DNA of 64,000 nucleotides from Eutreptiella sp. 'Long Island Sound 2002' (GCA_964036045.1 OZ038382.1:140814961-140878960); one strand, 5' to 3'; positions 10,823-21,899 are shown, counted from the stretch's first letter. Notes: generated from the sequence alone by a model not told the origin. Numbers and translations: made by a program.

Positions 10823-11486
10823 TTACGCACGGGATTTCCATCCCACACTGTCACTCTGAGAACCAGGAAAAGGAACCTCCTCAGCGAACCCAGCTGGATA
10901 AGCCCAGCGAGAGAGGGCATCTGGTGCCTCATTCTCCTCCCCCTTCTTATACTCTATAACGAAATTAAAGCGACTTAAAAATTCGTGTCACCGGCCTCGA
11001 CGCCCTAGTGGCCCCCAAACCATGCACAGATCCTCCTTATACCACTGCACTATGCTACTATGGTCCGTACGTACCCATACTTCCTGATTGTTTATCCACG
11101 ATTGAAATTTGAATAAACAACATACTACCGCATACGTCTCTTTCTCTCTCACAATCCAGTCCACTTGCCCTGTACCCCTCGCCCTATGCTTACCCGGCTT
11201 ACTACCCTGGAGCTTCCTGGAGAAAAATGAAACAGGGTGCCAATTCCCGTCCTCCTGCTCCTGTTCCAGGATTGCTCTATTTACGTAGTTGGACACAACA
11301 CAAGAGATGCACAAGAGATTTTTTGATAGCCAGATAGCCATCCTCCATCTCTGGTCTCCACCGTATAGCTGCCTGTCGGGGGGTGAGCTTCACATGCTGA
11401 TGCTGCTCAAGGGCCAACCCATCTGAAACTATCTGTCCTGCCCCTTCCCGTTTTTCATGCATATACCTGCCTTTCAGCGCCTCCAT
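10823..11486 (-). pseudogene. RNase H domain of AB Pol, frameshifted
   Basis: The frame 10,988-11,341 reads Trp-His-Pro-Val-Ser-Phe-Phe-Ser-Arg-Lys-Leu, then Arg-Glu-Lys-Glu-Thr-Tyr-Ala-Val-Val (catalytic Glu region), Val-Arg-Thr-Asp-His-Ser-Ser-Ile (catalytic Asp), Trp-Tyr-Lys-Glu-Asp-Leu and Gly-Pro-Leu-Gly-Arg-Arg-Gly-Arg. After a frame change near 10,980 it continues as Ser-Arg-Phe-Asn-Phe-Val-Ile-Glu-Tyr-Lys-Lys and Asp-Ala-Leu-Ser-Arg-Trp-Ala-Tyr-Pro-Ala-Gly down to TAA at 10,823-10,825, the tether between RNase H and integrase. The upstream part (11,277-11,486) overlaps in another frame. RNase H removes the RNA strand during reverse transcription. Confidence 0.8.
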
Positions 11487-11597
11487 TAGGGGGGCTGCAT
11501 ACTAGGCATAATCACGTATGTACATACTGTACCAATTGGCCAGCCCCCAAAACCCTTGAGGGCCTTGGCCGTGGTGATATCCTTAATTTCCCATTTC

Positions 11598-12502
11598 TTA
11601 AGCGCCTCGGTTGACCGTCTTCGCCAGATTAGGAATTCTGGTACCTTTGGACAATATATGCCCTATGTACTGTACTTGTTCACGCAACAAAAAACACTTA
11701 TCAGGCTTAACTGGCAGGTCAGCCTGAGCCAAAGCATGGAAGGTCTGCCTAAGGCATGAATACTGATAATACAAATCGTCCCGAAGGGAGGGTTCAGCAG
11801 GGGGTTCATAGTAAAAAGGATCGTGAGATGTTTTCGAGGATCCATCAGGTAGAATAGGGGGAGGCGAAAAACTTCGACGTAAAAAATTCTCAAAGTTCGG
11901 CTCACTAAGGGCATGACTATCGAGCACCTGTCCCTTACCTCGCTCCTGGGGACGGTGAGGTGCCCGCCCAGTACCGGTGAGTACGCTGTCAAGGATAAAA
12001 AAACTACAAGGTATACAATGCAGTACCCACTGGACTAGCCTCTGAAAAACCCATGGACTCATTTTGACTCCCATGGGGAGCAAGAGCAACTCATATACAC
12101 CAAAAGGAGTTATAAATGCCGTTAAATGGACACTATCATCCTCAAGGTGCGTTTCATGCAACCTGTCTTCCAGGTCCACCAAAGAAAAAATGAGTTCCCC
12201 ACCTGCTTGGCCAATTGGTCCTCAATCACCGGCAGGGGGAAATTGTGTCCCTCCAACTGGGTGCTCAGCTACCTATAGTCAATAACAAGTCGCCACTTGC
12301 CTTTTGGCTTAGGTACCAAAAAAGCTCTGGGCACCCAGTTGGTTTCACCTTTTACTTCCCTCACAAAGCTTTGCTGTTCAAAACCCTTTACATTCTCATA
12401 CAGCACCTGCTCCCGTACACCTACCGCCCTTATAACCTTACAGCTATGTGGTACAGCACCGTCTCCTAATTTTAATTTGACTTCAGCGTATGGTCCTCGC
12501 AT
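11598..12502 (-). pseudogene. Reverse transcriptase of AB, two frames, damaged active site
   Basis: The N-terminal part is 12,269-12,502: Trp-Val-Pro-Arg-Ala-Phe-Leu-Val-Pro-Lys-Pro-Lys-Gly-Lys-Trp-Arg-Leu-Val-Ile-Asp-Tyr-Arg, the fingers of gypsy-type RT. The frame shifts and resumes at 11,598-12,182 with Val-Asp-Leu-Glu-Asp, Leu-Thr-Ala-Phe-Ile-Thr-Pro-Phe-Gly-Val-Tyr-Glu and Leu-Pro-Met-Gly-Val. The catalytic YxDD position reads Ile-Leu-Asp-Ser, so the second Asp is gone. The thumb follows (Lys-Pro-Asp-Lys-Cys-Phe-Leu-Leu-Arg-Glu-Gln-Val-Gln-Tyr-Ile-Gly-His-Ile-Leu). An extra low-conservation stretch lies between the active site and the thumb. Not functional as read. Confidence 0.85.
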
Positions 12503-14236
12503 TATCCACCTGATGGAATGTCTACCTTGTGAAAACAGGCTGCCAAAATTCTGTGGTCAGTGCATCTTCGTTATGCTGACAGTCTGGAAAAGCACAATCA
12601 GGTTGCACCACACTGAAGATGGTACGCGACGGATTCCCACCCAACACCTGAACTCCACCTTCCTGGTGACCGTTACCTACTGGACCTGCAGATATCTAAG
12701 GCTCTTCGCAGTCTGAAACAGGCTCCTCAGGCATGGTCTGTGAGGTGACATCTGAATCATCAGACTGCAAATGGGAACGGGCCAGCCAATAATATTCATC
12801 CAATTCTGATAATATACATTGACACAGCTTGCGAAACTGCAGTCTGCCCCGGCGTCTCCGTTGTCCAGGCAATCCTGAATCTGAAAGTACATACCTGCGT
12901 TCCTGCCTCGTGGACTGTTCTGGATCCTCGTCCGAACTGTGATCTGGATCCCGCTGTGGATCTCTCTGTGGATCATCGCTCAGAATCGCACTCTGAATGC
13001 GATCTTTGATTCGTCGTTTGGCTATCTCCATTCACCTGAGGCAAGAATGAATCAAACAGGGGAGGGGACCAGTCATCAGGGTGATTACCCCGCGGAACAG
13101 AATCAGGGGGAGCATAAGAATTGACATTGGGGGGGGTGCTGGTCGGACTGTGAATGTCCTGTCGCATCAAAATAGATCTTACGATATCGGCCCCTATATT
13201 CTACTGGACGTCCTGCAGCATCCGGAAAAAGGAGATATCGGCGTGGTACATCCACCCAATCAACCACCACCTTAACCAGAAAGCACCACCAACTGGCAGA
13301 TCTAACCGTGGGGACAGCCGCGATCCCTCTCACGGATTAGAAAACAATTTCCTGGTCCACCTGAGGCCATTGTTGATTATGGGGATGTACATACAGCGTA
13401 AGTCCATTGCAGCATAGCAGAGGAGAACCTTTTAATTCCTTACTGGAAAAAGCATCAATATCAATGGGCATATCTCGTTGGGACCCCGGGGATGACAACA
13501 TTTCTATCACATCTGTGCGCAATCGGTAGCGTCCCTTAGCCCATACCAGATCGATATAGTGACCAGTGCTACGCACTCGGGCATGTCGCACCGCTACTGA
13601 CCGCGCCTGCTGGTTGCGGACACAGGATCCCTTAACTGGGCCAAAATCAACAAAAGCTGGATCTCCATCCCAGCAGTCCAGCAAACATAAATCTCTTAGC
13701 CCATCATGGTAATGCACAGGGATATTTTCTGGCATTTCGCTGCCACTGTATCCGTGGGTATCCCAATCCTGCCATGAACTAGTCAGGAGCCCAAGAGGGT
13801 TGCAAAAGCTCAACTACCAGCCCATCCTGGACACAGGCAACCTCAACAGTGTTGTCATCCGGCCTAGCACTCTCATAGCCTGGACTAAAGTCAAATGAAT
13901 CAGTATGTGAAAAAAGAGAATCAGACAAAAACAATTGCATGACACATCCTCAAGAATACTAACACTAACGTCTGGAGTAAGTGTCGGAGATGGGCGACCA
14001 GCCAAAGGAACTGGATTTATGGGTACCTCCGAAAACATTACCTCTGGCCCGTGTAGCATGATGCCCATAAGGGTAAACAATGCTAAAACACCGGAATAAT
14101 CGGCGTACAGCGGCAAAACTGCTGTGGGGACCTCGGGTCCCTCTAACGACTTTTCAGCAACCGTGCGCTCGCCCGAACGTGTCGTGTGGCTTCCAACGCC
14201 TTGAAACGAGCTAATGCCTGTAGCTGGGAATCCAAA
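12503..14236 (-). pseudogene. AB Pol region between dUTPase and reverse transcriptase
   Basis: Several minus-strand segments read as coding but match nothing I know: 13,337-13,813 (158 codons), 13,814-14,116 (100 codons) and 12,696-13,031 (111 codons). The last is strongly charged, with Asp-Pro-Gln-Arg repeats. Around 13,790-13,860 another frame reads Asp-Asp-Asn-Thr-Val-Glu-Val-Ala-Cys-Val-Gln-Asp-Gly-Leu-Val-Val-Glu-Leu. In gypsy elements little usually lies between protease and RT, so about 1.7 kb here is long and may hold an extra domain or a second protease-like fold. The strand and the flanking Pol domains are the only support. Confidence 0.4.
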
Positions 14237-14610
14237 TCAAGCTGTGATCCCGAGCATTGGGAATCCTCGTCCAATTGGCACTGGGTATCCACTTCCACTG
14301 GCTAACTGAGCCGGGGATCCACATTTGGCTGGTTGTTGTTCAGTGGCTGGGATTCCATATCGAACTGTAGAAGGCAATAACACAGGAACACAACAACACA
14401 ACGCTAAAGCTTGTAAAAAAGGCAACACACTAGTAATATCATGCAAACAAGTGTGTGTTGGTGCGTCATTGATTTCATTTTCAGTCTTTTCCTGTCCAGA
14501 TATAACTGGAGTATCAGGCAAATCCGCTAAATTACGTCCAGTACTACCGAGACCATGGGTAGAACGAGATGTCTGACGTACTTCAGGAACCTCAATGACA
14601 ACAGGGGTGA
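14237..14610 (-). pseudogene. dUTPase C-terminus (motif 5) of AB, cut off by element C
   Basis: Right at the boundary with the C LTR, the minus strand reads Val-Val-Ile-Glu-Val-Pro-Glu-Val, then Thr-Ser-Arg-Ser-Thr-His-Gly-Leu-Gly-Ser-Thr-Gly (about 14,537-14,575). This is motif 5 of trimeric dUTPases, the glycine-rich tail that closes over the nucleotide; the usual pattern is Arg-Gly-x-x-Gly-Phe-Gly-Ser-Thr-Gly. Motifs 1-4 are at 48,621-48,941, next to the other end of element C. Joining the two edges gives normal spacing between motif 4 and motif 5. After motif 5 the frame runs on to a stop at 14,237 with no recognised motif. Confidence 0.78.
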
Positions 14611-14643
14611 GTAAGAAAAAATGTATTTGCCTGCCAAAAGGTA
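14611..14643 (+). repeat. 5' LTR of C, first 33 bp (before the LINE-3 insertion)
   Basis: The start 'gtaagaaaa..atgtattt' followed by 'cctgccaaaaggta' matches the start of the 3' LTR at 47,853. The rest of this LTR resumes at 18,575, after LINE-3. Confidence 0.8.
14630..14643 (+). repeat. Target-site duplication of LINE-3, left copy
   Basis: CCTGCCAAAAGGTA here is repeated exactly at 18,561-18,574. The pair brackets LINE-3 and shows that it inserted into the 5' LTR of element C. Confidence 0.85.
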
Positions 14644-15130
14644 GGTAGGTAGGTGCACTCGGTCGTGGAGAGGCGCCCCATGGTTCCCCCCTGCGTCGCC
14701 CCTGTGACGAACAGTAAGAGATTCCGCGCGTGAAGAGGGGAGGCGGCTTACTTTCCGCTAGACCTGACTGGTGGCCCCCAGGAAAGCGGCCCCGGGCAAC
14801 ATCGGGAGGGCTGATCGCCGCTAGCGTGACGTGCCTGTCTCGCCGGGAAGGTGTGCCCCAGTGCTTGCGCACGTCCTCTCCTTCGGGCGGAACCCAAGAG
14901 GTTCACCGGACTTCGTGGCGTATTCCGTTCCCAAGGCAAGCATGCATGTTCTTGGTACTGGGGTTCCGAGGCGCTCGGGTGTCGCACGCTCCGCCTCGAG
15001 TCCCAAAGCAGCGCAGGCCTTAGGATGCAGCCTTACCACCGGGCTCCGGATCTCGTTTGGCCGGGTCACCTGCATGGCACGGGCTGCCTCAGTGCCCGGA
15101 CTATGGACAAGGGGTTTCTTACTGTTGTGT
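14644..15130 (-). repeat. 3' region of LINE-3, shared with a copy near 60.7 kb
   Basis: About 490 bp align with 60,743-61,230 in the same orientation. Both start with GGTAGGTAGGT and share 'gcactcggtcgtggagagg', 'gcgtgaagagg', 'gctgatcgccgctagcgtga' and 'ctcgtttggccgggtcacct'. The TAGG repeats next to the TSD (itself ending GGTA) suggest that the RNA tail paired with the target. Confidence 0.75.
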
Positions 15131-15189
15131 GGTGTTTGTGTGTGGGTCCGGCTGGGGTGATGGCGTGGGTGTGTATTTGTGTGCCCGCT

Positions 15190-17215
15190 CTGTTTGTACC
15201 CCGCCACTCCTGGCTGGGCTGTGCGGTGCGGGTGTGTGTGCTACGGCTCGGGTTTCGGGTGCACCCCGCCACTCCTGGCTGGGGTGTTGGGGTGTGTGAG
15301 AGTTCCTGTGCCCGCTACGCTTGTACCCCGCCACTCCTGGCTGGGGTGTGTGGTGTGGGTGAATGTGCTTGGGCTCGAGTTTCGGCTGCACCCCGCCACT
15401 CCTGTTTGGGGTGTTGGTGTGTGTGTATGTTCGTGTGCGCGCTCCGCTTGTAAGCCACCTTTCCTAGCTGAGGTGTGTGGTGTGTGTGTGTGTGTTCGGG
15501 CTCGGGTTTCAGCTGCGCCCCGCCACTCCTGGCTCGGGTGTTAGGGTGTGTGTCTGCCTGTGTGCGCGCCCAGCTTATACCCCGCCACTCCTGGCTGGGG
15601 TTTTGCGGCGTGGGTGTGTGTGCTCGCGCTCGGGTTTCAGCTGCGCCCCGCCACACCTGGCTGGGGTGTCTGGGTGTTTGTGCGTTTGTCTGCCCGCTCC
15701 GCTTGTACCCCGCCACTCCTGGCTGGGGTGTGCGGTGTGGGTGTGTGTGCTTGGGCTCGAGTTTCGGCTGGGTCCCGCCACTCCTGGCTGGGGTATTGGG
15801 CTGTGTGTGTGTTAGTGTGCGCAGTCCGCTTGTACCCCGCCACTCCTGGCTGGGTGTGCGCCCTGGGTGTGTGTGCTGGGGCCCGGGTCTCGGCTGCGCC
15901 CCGCCACTCCTGGCTTGGGTGTTGGGGTGTGCGCGTGTTCGTGTGCCCGCTCCGCTCGGACCCCGCCACTCCTGACTGGGGTGTGCGGCGTGCGTTCATG
16001 TGCTTGGGCTTCGGTTCCGGCTGCGCCCCGCCTCTCCTGGGTGGGGCGTCGGGGTGTGTGTGTGCTCCCGTGCCCGCTCCGCTTGTACCCCGCCACTCCT
16101 GGTTGGGGTGTGTGGTGTGGGTGGGTGTGTTTGGGCTCAGGTTTCGGCTGCGCCCCGCCTCACCTTGCTGGGGTGTTGGGGTGGGTGTGTGTTCTTGTGC
16201 GCCCTCCGCTTGTACCCCGCCACTCCTGGCTGGGCTGTGCGGCGTGGGTGTGTGTGCTTGGGCTTGGGTCTCGGCTGCGCCCCGCCACTCCTGGCTGGGG
16301 TGTTGGGGTGTGTGTGTGTTCGTGTGCCCGCTCTGCTTGTTCCCCGCCACTCCTGGCTGGGATGTGTGGTGCGTGTGTGTGTGTTTGGGCTCTGGTTTCG
16401 GCTTCGCCCTGCCACTCCTGGCTGGGGTGTTGGGCTGTGTGTGTGTTCGTGTGCCCGTCCCGCTTGTAACCCGCCACTCCTGGCTCGGGTGTGCGCCGTG
16501 GGTGTGTGTGCTTTGGCCTGGGTTTCGGCTGCGCCCCGCCAATCCTGGCTGGGGTGTTGGGGTGTTCTTGTGCTCGTGTGCCCGCTCTGCCTGTACCCCG
16601 CCTCTGCTGGCTGGGGTGTGTGGTGTGGGTGTGTGTGCTTGGGCTCGGGATTCGGCTGCGCCCCGCCACTCCTGGCTGGGGTGTTGGGGCGTGTGTGTGT
16701 TTGTGTGCGCGCTCCGCTTGTACCCCGCCACTTCTGGCTGGGGTGTGCGGCGTGGGTGTGTGTTTGGGCCCGGGTTTCGCTTGCACCCCGCCACTCCTGG
16801 CTGGAGTGTTGGGGTGTGTGTGTGTTCGTGTGCCCGCTCCGCTTGTACCCCGCCACTCTTGACTGGGGTGTTCGGCGTGGGTGTGTGTGCTTGGGCTTGG
16901 GTTTCGGCTGCGCCCCGCCTCTCCTGGCTGGGCTGATGGGGTGTGTGTGTGTTCATGTGCCCGCCCTGCATGATCCCCGCCACTATTGGCTGGGGTGTGG
17001 TGTGTGTGTGTGTGTGTTCGGGCTCGGGTTTTGGCTGCGCCCCGCCACTCCTTGCTGGGGTGTTGGGGTGTGTGGTGTGTGTGTGTTTTCTTGGGCTCGG
17101 GTTTCGGCTGTGCCCCGCCAATCCTGGCTGGGGTGTTGGGGTGTGTGTGTGTTTGTGTGTGCTTTCCGCTTCTACCCCGCCTCTCGTGGCTGGGGTGTGC
17201 GGCGTGGGTGTGTGG
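15190..17215. repeat. Minisatellite, about 64 bp half-units forming a 128 bp dimer
   Basis: The core 'ccccgccactcctggctggg' recurs every 62-66 bp (for example 15,199, 15,264, 15,326). Alternate units differ: one continues 'gtgttggggtgtgtgtg', the other 'tgtgcggcgtgggtgtg', giving a dimer of about 128 bp and roughly 16 dimers. Because the sequence is GC-rich with few stops, long open frames appear on both strands (726 codons on minus, 462 on plus); they are products of the repeat. Related single cores occur at about 61,920-61,985. Confidence 0.9.
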
Positions 17216-17566
17216 GTTGGGTGTTGCCTGGCACCTGTTCCTGTGCCTCGGTTCGCTGCGTGTTGTGCGCGCTGCCCGGATTTGCGGCACCTGGTGGTTG
17301 TTGTTGCTTGGCACCTGTTCGTGTGCTGTGGTTTTGGCTGGCGGCTTTCCTCTCTGGCGTGCCTTGAGGCCCCGCATTGGTGCGCCGCGCCTCCTCCGGT
17401 CCGGTTGCTCTCAGTGCTCCGGTCGGCTTTCCCGACGCTGTGGTGCCTTTCCCCATCCCGGCGGCTTGCGCCCCTGGATTTACTGGGCAGCTGCGCGGGG
17501 CACGTGGAGGCCGGCCGGGAACCGGGCTCTTTCTGCGTGCCGCTGGCCCCTGCCGGGGCAGGGGCT

Positions 17567-18148
17567 CTAGGCTCGCTCACCGTCGTACCCGTTCGGGGCC
17601 CCCCGATGGTGTTCTCTCTGACGGGTCCCCATGGCGTCGGTCTTGGGCTGCGTGCGCTGCGGTGCTTGGCGTGTGTGGACCTCGTCACTGACCAGTCCGG
17701 TTTCCCGTACCGCCCGTCTTTCAACAGGGGAGTCAGCTGGTGCACCGGGGCTGTTTCGTGTGGACGCCAACGCCTCCCCTTGCAGGTCGGAGGACGCCAC
17801 GCCCGGGTCCCGCGCATGTGTGCGTGCGCGTGCTTTGCTTGGCCTGGTCGGGCGGGCTGGCCTCCCAGGCACTTTCTGGTGCGCCTCTCCTTTTCCTGTG
17901 GCCGCTTTGTCCTTGTTCTTTGTTCGGCGTCCTAGGAGCTGCGATCTTGGGTCGCCCTGTTTGCTGTGTGTTTTGTTTTCCTTCCCTTTGTGCGCCCCTG
18001 TTGTCTCCGGCGTTAAGTGTTTTCCGGCCCGGGATGCCTTTGGCTTTGACGTCTTGTTCGCCCCCCTGCCTTTTTGGTTTCCTTCTTTTTTTTTTCTCCG
18101 CCCCCCCCCCCTGTTTTTTTTTGCTCCGTGGTGTTTTGTTCCCTGCAT
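17567..18148 (-). pseudogene. Basic, low-complexity ORF of LINE-3 (possible ORF1 relic)
   Basis: The frame of 193 codons is rich in Lys, Arg and Gly at its start (Arg-Arg-Lys-Lys-Lys, Lys-Gly-Arg-Gly) and then Ser, Ala and Thr-rich. Its later part aligns with the end of the LINE-A frame 29,813-31,222: both carry Glu-Ala-His-Gln, a run of His/Thr/Arg, and Gln-Pro-Lys-Thr-Asp/Glu-Ala. Conservation between two separate copies gives modest support that the frame was coding. The composition would suit an RNA-binding ORF1 protein, but no domain is visible. Confidence 0.35.
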
Positions 18149-18560
18149 TTTTGTTTGTGTTTTTTTTCTGCTCTGTTTGTTGTTTTCTTTTGTTTTTGTT
18201 TTTTTGCCAGTTGTGCGGTCCGGTGTCGGTTTGTGTGTTTGTGGCTGTGGGTTGTGCTGGTGTGTGGTGCTGTTGGCGCTACGGTCTGTGGTGCATTGTG
18301 TGTGTTGCCTGGTGCTGTGTGGCGTGCTTGTGCTTGGCTGGGTTCTCGTGCCTTGCTGTTTGGCGCGGTGTTGCGCTTGGTCCTGTTGGGCTGTTTTTGT
18401 TGTGTTCTACTGTCGCGTGCTGCTGTGTTTTCCGTTTTTTTGCGTTGTTTCGTGCCTTTCCGTGGTGGTCCCTCCTGCTTTGGTCTGTCCGGTGCTCGGC
18501 CGTGGTGTTTTTTGCTGTTTGGCGTGGCCCTGTCGCGCTGCGTTCTTGTGCTGGCTTCTC

Positions 18561-18574
18561 CCTGCCAAAAGGTA
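18561..18574 (+). repeat. Target-site duplication of LINE-3, right copy
   Basis: Exact repeat of 14,630-14,643. The LTR sequence of element C continues without a gap from 18,575. Confidence 0.85.
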
Positions 18575-19315
18575 AGGTTTAGTTGTTTTAAAGATGCCTA
18601 AAGAAATACTACATTTTTATCTTAGCGTTGGCCAACCCAAAAAGGGGTGACAAAACATTTTGACCTATAAAACCACGGAGTGATCTTTGCGTGTTGTGTG
18701 GACCCCTGACCCCCTAACTGATTGGACTTATGCACCATTCTCTGAACTGACTGAGGCGCTCACATTAGTCCAGAGCCTATACATTTTTCTATGTTTTCTC
18801 ATGCATGCTTAGCTATCCTAGTGGTCTGCACCCTAGGGGGCTGGGGCACCTTTTTTTGAGAGGTCCCGGGTACAGTTTCCAGTCAGCCTAGCTAAGTAGG
18901 AAGATCCCATGTGGCATGGCAGTGACCTCAGCGCCACAAGCCATGCCACCTCAGCACCTATGGGACGGAAAACACCCAGTGCACATCTCTGGATGGCACT
19001 ATAAAAGAGAGAGTGTCTATGTGGGCAGTTTTCACATGATTGTAGGATATTTTCTAACTATCGTTTCATCAATCTGTAGTTGTTGTGAGTTCCTTTGTTG
19101 TTACACTATCTCTTTTGACTGCAGCCCTTCATGTTGTGGATTTGATCATGTGGTCCCTTGCTAGCACTGTGGGTACTTGGATTTCTGGTTGATCATCATC
19201 AAAGCCCTCCTATTTGGAAGACCTGAGCTATATCAAGAGGCAGCAGGAGCAAGCAGACGCAAAAGCAAATCAATATCATCAAAGGTATCAACAGTGAAAG
19301 GCTGTTATAACTTAC
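18575..19315 (+). repeat. 5' LTR of C, main part
   Basis: It aligns end to end with 47,893-48,620, about one difference in ten by eye. Shared landmarks include 'ggcgct.acatta.tccaga', 'gcctagctaagtaggaagat' and 'tcacatgattgtaggatatt'. The similarity ends after CTGTTATAAC at 19,311, followed by TTAC and the primer binding site. TATA-like strings lie at 18,665-18,671 and 19,000-19,006; only the first is conserved in the 3' LTR (about 47,970). Confidence 0.85.
18665..18671 (+). promoter_or_regulatory. Candidate TATA box in the C LTR
   Basis: TATAAAA, conserved in both LTRs within 'gacctataaaacca'. A U3 promoter would direct transcription of the element. The host's promoter grammar is unknown, so this is only a candidate. 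Confidence 0.35.
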
Positions 19316-19326
19316 TGGTAGCAGAG
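19316..19326 (+). promoter_or_regulatory. Primer binding site of element C
   Basis: TGGTAGCAGAG lies 0-4 bp after the 5' LTR. It differs at one base from TGGTATCAGAG, the usual site complementary to the 3' end of initiator tRNA-Met in many gypsy and copia elements. Its position confirms the LTR end and the plus-strand orientation. Confidence 0.7.
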
Positions 19327-19330
19327 GCCC

Positions 19331-21899
19331 GTGCAGTACAACCAGTACGTCGAGACTGAGTACACTTCTGAAGGGCGGAAGAAATACAACATGGACACCA
19401 AGGACACTGCCAAGAAGACAGCGCCCTCAGTGGCAGCAGCCAAGCCAGCGCCAGCGCCCAAACCTGCTGGTGAACCTGAACCTGAGGAGCCTGTACCTTC
19501 AGTGCCCTTAAGTGGGCCTGGGAACAGTTCCTTCGAGGGCTTGGGAACTGCCTTCAGTGGAGTCTCCGTTGGAGGACCTGCAAGCAAAGAGAAGGAGAAG
19601 GAGAAGGAAGCAGTGCATATGGGAATCGAACAGGAAGACCCAGGAGATGGACACGAACCATCCGAGGAGGTACCCTTTGATGACAAACCTGTTGAAAGCG
19701 CGCCCAGCACCGTGCAGTACCCTCTCCCAAAACCACTACACTCCCAGCCACACATCCAGCGACATCCTCAGCCACAACGACTGCACCTATGGCTGAGGGT
19801 CTAGGCTATACTGGTATGCCCTACTCCACCTATGGTGTGACTCTAGCCGACACTGAGCCACCTATGGTGACTGCAGACAGCCAACCAGTGGCATCCAGCT
19901 CCACCTACACCGGTATTCCTGAGACTATACCGCGCCGCTATGATGATGACTATATATGTACATGACTGGTATACCTGGCTATGCGGCGCTCCAGCCTGGC
20001 TATACCATGCAAGCACCTGGTTTCACCTCTCTGAGTGGCCTACCGGGTCCTGAGTCTTGTGGTAGAAGGCGTATAGGATCAGGAAGATCCTCAAACAAGT
20101 CCCTCACGCGGTTGGAGATACGAGAAGCTCTTCGAGGAGCCACTGCAGACCTAGTGGGTGATCTAACTCAAGAAGTTCGGGCCACGTTGGAGAACCTGGT
20201 TCCTCCCAAAGCGTCACCTACCACCATGGGAGCTTCACCCCATCGTCTACAAGCCAATCATCTGGTGGTGGGACTGACGAACACCCTGGGAGGCTTGAGG
20301 AGCCGACCCATGCCGAACCCTGCCGTGGAACCAAGGAGCCCTTTTGTACCAAGAACAGCTCAGCCGCCCTACAGCCACGTGGAGAACTCCACACGAGCAG
20401 AGCTGGACCAGTGCGGGTTGACTGGCCTAAGGGCTATGGTCGATATTGAGTGCTACGGCTCTAGTGACCTGGGCGGTGATCCTTCTGATGATGAGCCGCC
20501 ATCTTTGACGTCTGCCCCGCCCTCTGAGGACGATGACCCTGAGGACCTCAGAGAACCCGAGCGGCAAGAAGAAGAACAAAAAGGGGAAGACCAAGCGCCA
20601 CGAGGGACGCAGTTCACAGGAGGCGAATGCTATTGCAACCTCCAGGATTGTGGTGAACTTGCCGGAGTTCACGGGGAAGGACCGCAGCGAGTTTGCTGAG
20701 AACCTCGGCCGGTTCCTGAGGATGACCGGCCAAACCTGTGCTGGTGGGCGATCTGCTCCTGCAGTGTTGCAAGACCAAGTTCTTGGAGAAGCAGGTCAAG
20801 CACATCGTGACGAAGTTGGCCACCTTTGCCAACGTGCTGGTTGCCTTAGAGAGGCAGTACCCTTCCTACAAGACCGAGCTCTCCATACGGGCCGAGATCC
20901 AGAACGTGGCTGCGTTGCCCAACAACCCCAAGGAGGCCAGGATTTCTGAGCTTTTGGCCGACTTGGACCAACGGGTAGGGCGACTGACGCCCGGCTCCTA
21001 TGGCAGCGATGAGCTGCTCTTGTCTTTGGTGGCCAAGCTCCCACGAGAAGTGTGGGATGAATGCCGGGCAACGGCAGAGCAAAAGGCAAGGGCCCTCACC
21101 TACGAGGACCTGTCTGTGCTACTTTTTGAGCTGGCGCTGGAGAAAGAAAGCGACCAGCACCTGAACGCCTACCGTCCTGGAGGCGGCGGCTCTGGAAGCC
21201 ATGGCCGGGGGTATCGAGGACCCCTACCTGGACAGGGGACTACCCCCGAAAAAGCTCGCTTCATGAGCAATGTCCAGGATCTCTTGTGGTGTGATGCCAG
21301 AGATGAGCAGGGTTGCATGCTTCATGCTCCTGACTGTGGGCAGCGGCCCTGTTTCATGGTTCAGGGGAAGAAGCAGGAGACCAACACCGGCAGCAAAGCC
21401 AAGATGCCGGACCACTACAGGTGTACAATCACTTGTGCGTTCTGTGGGAAGAGGAAGCCCTACCAGGACGAGAGCTACCACAAGCAACGCCTTTCGGCGA
21501 AGCTCAAGAACGAGAACGGCAGTGGCAAGGGCAGCGGCAAGGGTACCGCCAACCGGGACAGTGGCTAGGGCAAGTCCAAGGGCCATGGCAAAGGCCAAGG
21601 TGGCAAGGGCAAAGGGGGACAACGAGGCTCTGACTGCAAGCCGGACAGGGACAAGACCACGAGGCAGTCCGGAGGGAACCCCATTCCTACACCAGGGGGG
21701 AACTCTGAGCTCTCTGGTGGGCAAACAAACACGGGACCCATGACCCGTTCCGAGACGGGAGCCCAACAAGAAGAGGAGACTAAGCGTGCCAACGAAGATG
21801 GGGACCAGTCAAACTCTCGCAAACGTTCCCGTTTCATGCGCATGGCGCGGAAACTGCAAAAGAAGGGGTTTGAAGTGACCAGCCCCGCAGACTTCTGAC
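19331..21899 (+). pseudogene. Element C Gag, frameshifted
   Basis: Gag can be read in four pieces: 19,331-19,804 (Glu/Pro/Lys-rich), 19,956-20,699 (acidic linker), 20,533-20,800 and 20,738-21,568. The last piece holds the capsid: Gln-Val-Lys-His-Ile-Val-Thr-Lys, Leu-Ala-Thr-Phe-Ala-Asn-Val-Leu-Val-Ala-Leu-Glu, Leu-Val-Ala-Lys-Leu-Pro-Arg-Glu-Val-Trp-Asp. A zinc-knuckle relic follows (Cys-Ala-Phe-Cys-Gly-Lys-Arg-Lys), with Pro and Ser where the His and last Cys should be. After TAG at 21,566 the same frame gives a Lys/Gly-rich, Arg-rich basic tail ending at TGA 21,897. Overlapping frames show at least two frameshifts. The capsid and tail share a frame with protease, so Gag-Pol may have been one polyprotein. 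Confidence 0.75.

Larger units (their letters stand above)
14644..18560 (-). mobile_element. LINE-3: LINE-like insertion, 3.9 kb, minus strand, no RT
   Basis: It is bounded by a perfect 14 bp duplication. The left end on the minus strand is a short CCTA tandem tail, a typical LINE 3' end. The 490 bp 3' region (about 14,644-15,130) matches 60,743-61,230. Next inward is a 2 kb minisatellite, then a block (about 17,220-18,060) related to LINE-A 29,549-30,400, then a T/G-rich region related to LINE-A 30,430-30,800. No RT, endonuclease or RNase H was found, so this is a non-autonomous or internally rearranged and 5'-truncated copy. Confidence 0.75.

Noticed and set aside
13818-13890. Plus-strand Ile-Leu-Asp-Thr-Gly-Asn-Leu, like a protease triad
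   Set aside because: It ends at a stop after about 20 codons and the minus strand shows better coding signs. AB's protease is at 49,108-49,746.
15190-17215. Possible CRISPR-like array
   Set aside because: Units adjoin without unique spacers, the dimer structure is that of a minisatellite, and the context is eukaryotic.
15637-17817. 726-codon minus-strand ORF with His/Thr/Pro/Arg repeats
   Set aside because: It is the translation of the 64/128 bp minisatellite. Equally long frames exist on the other strand, and stop codons are rare because of composition.
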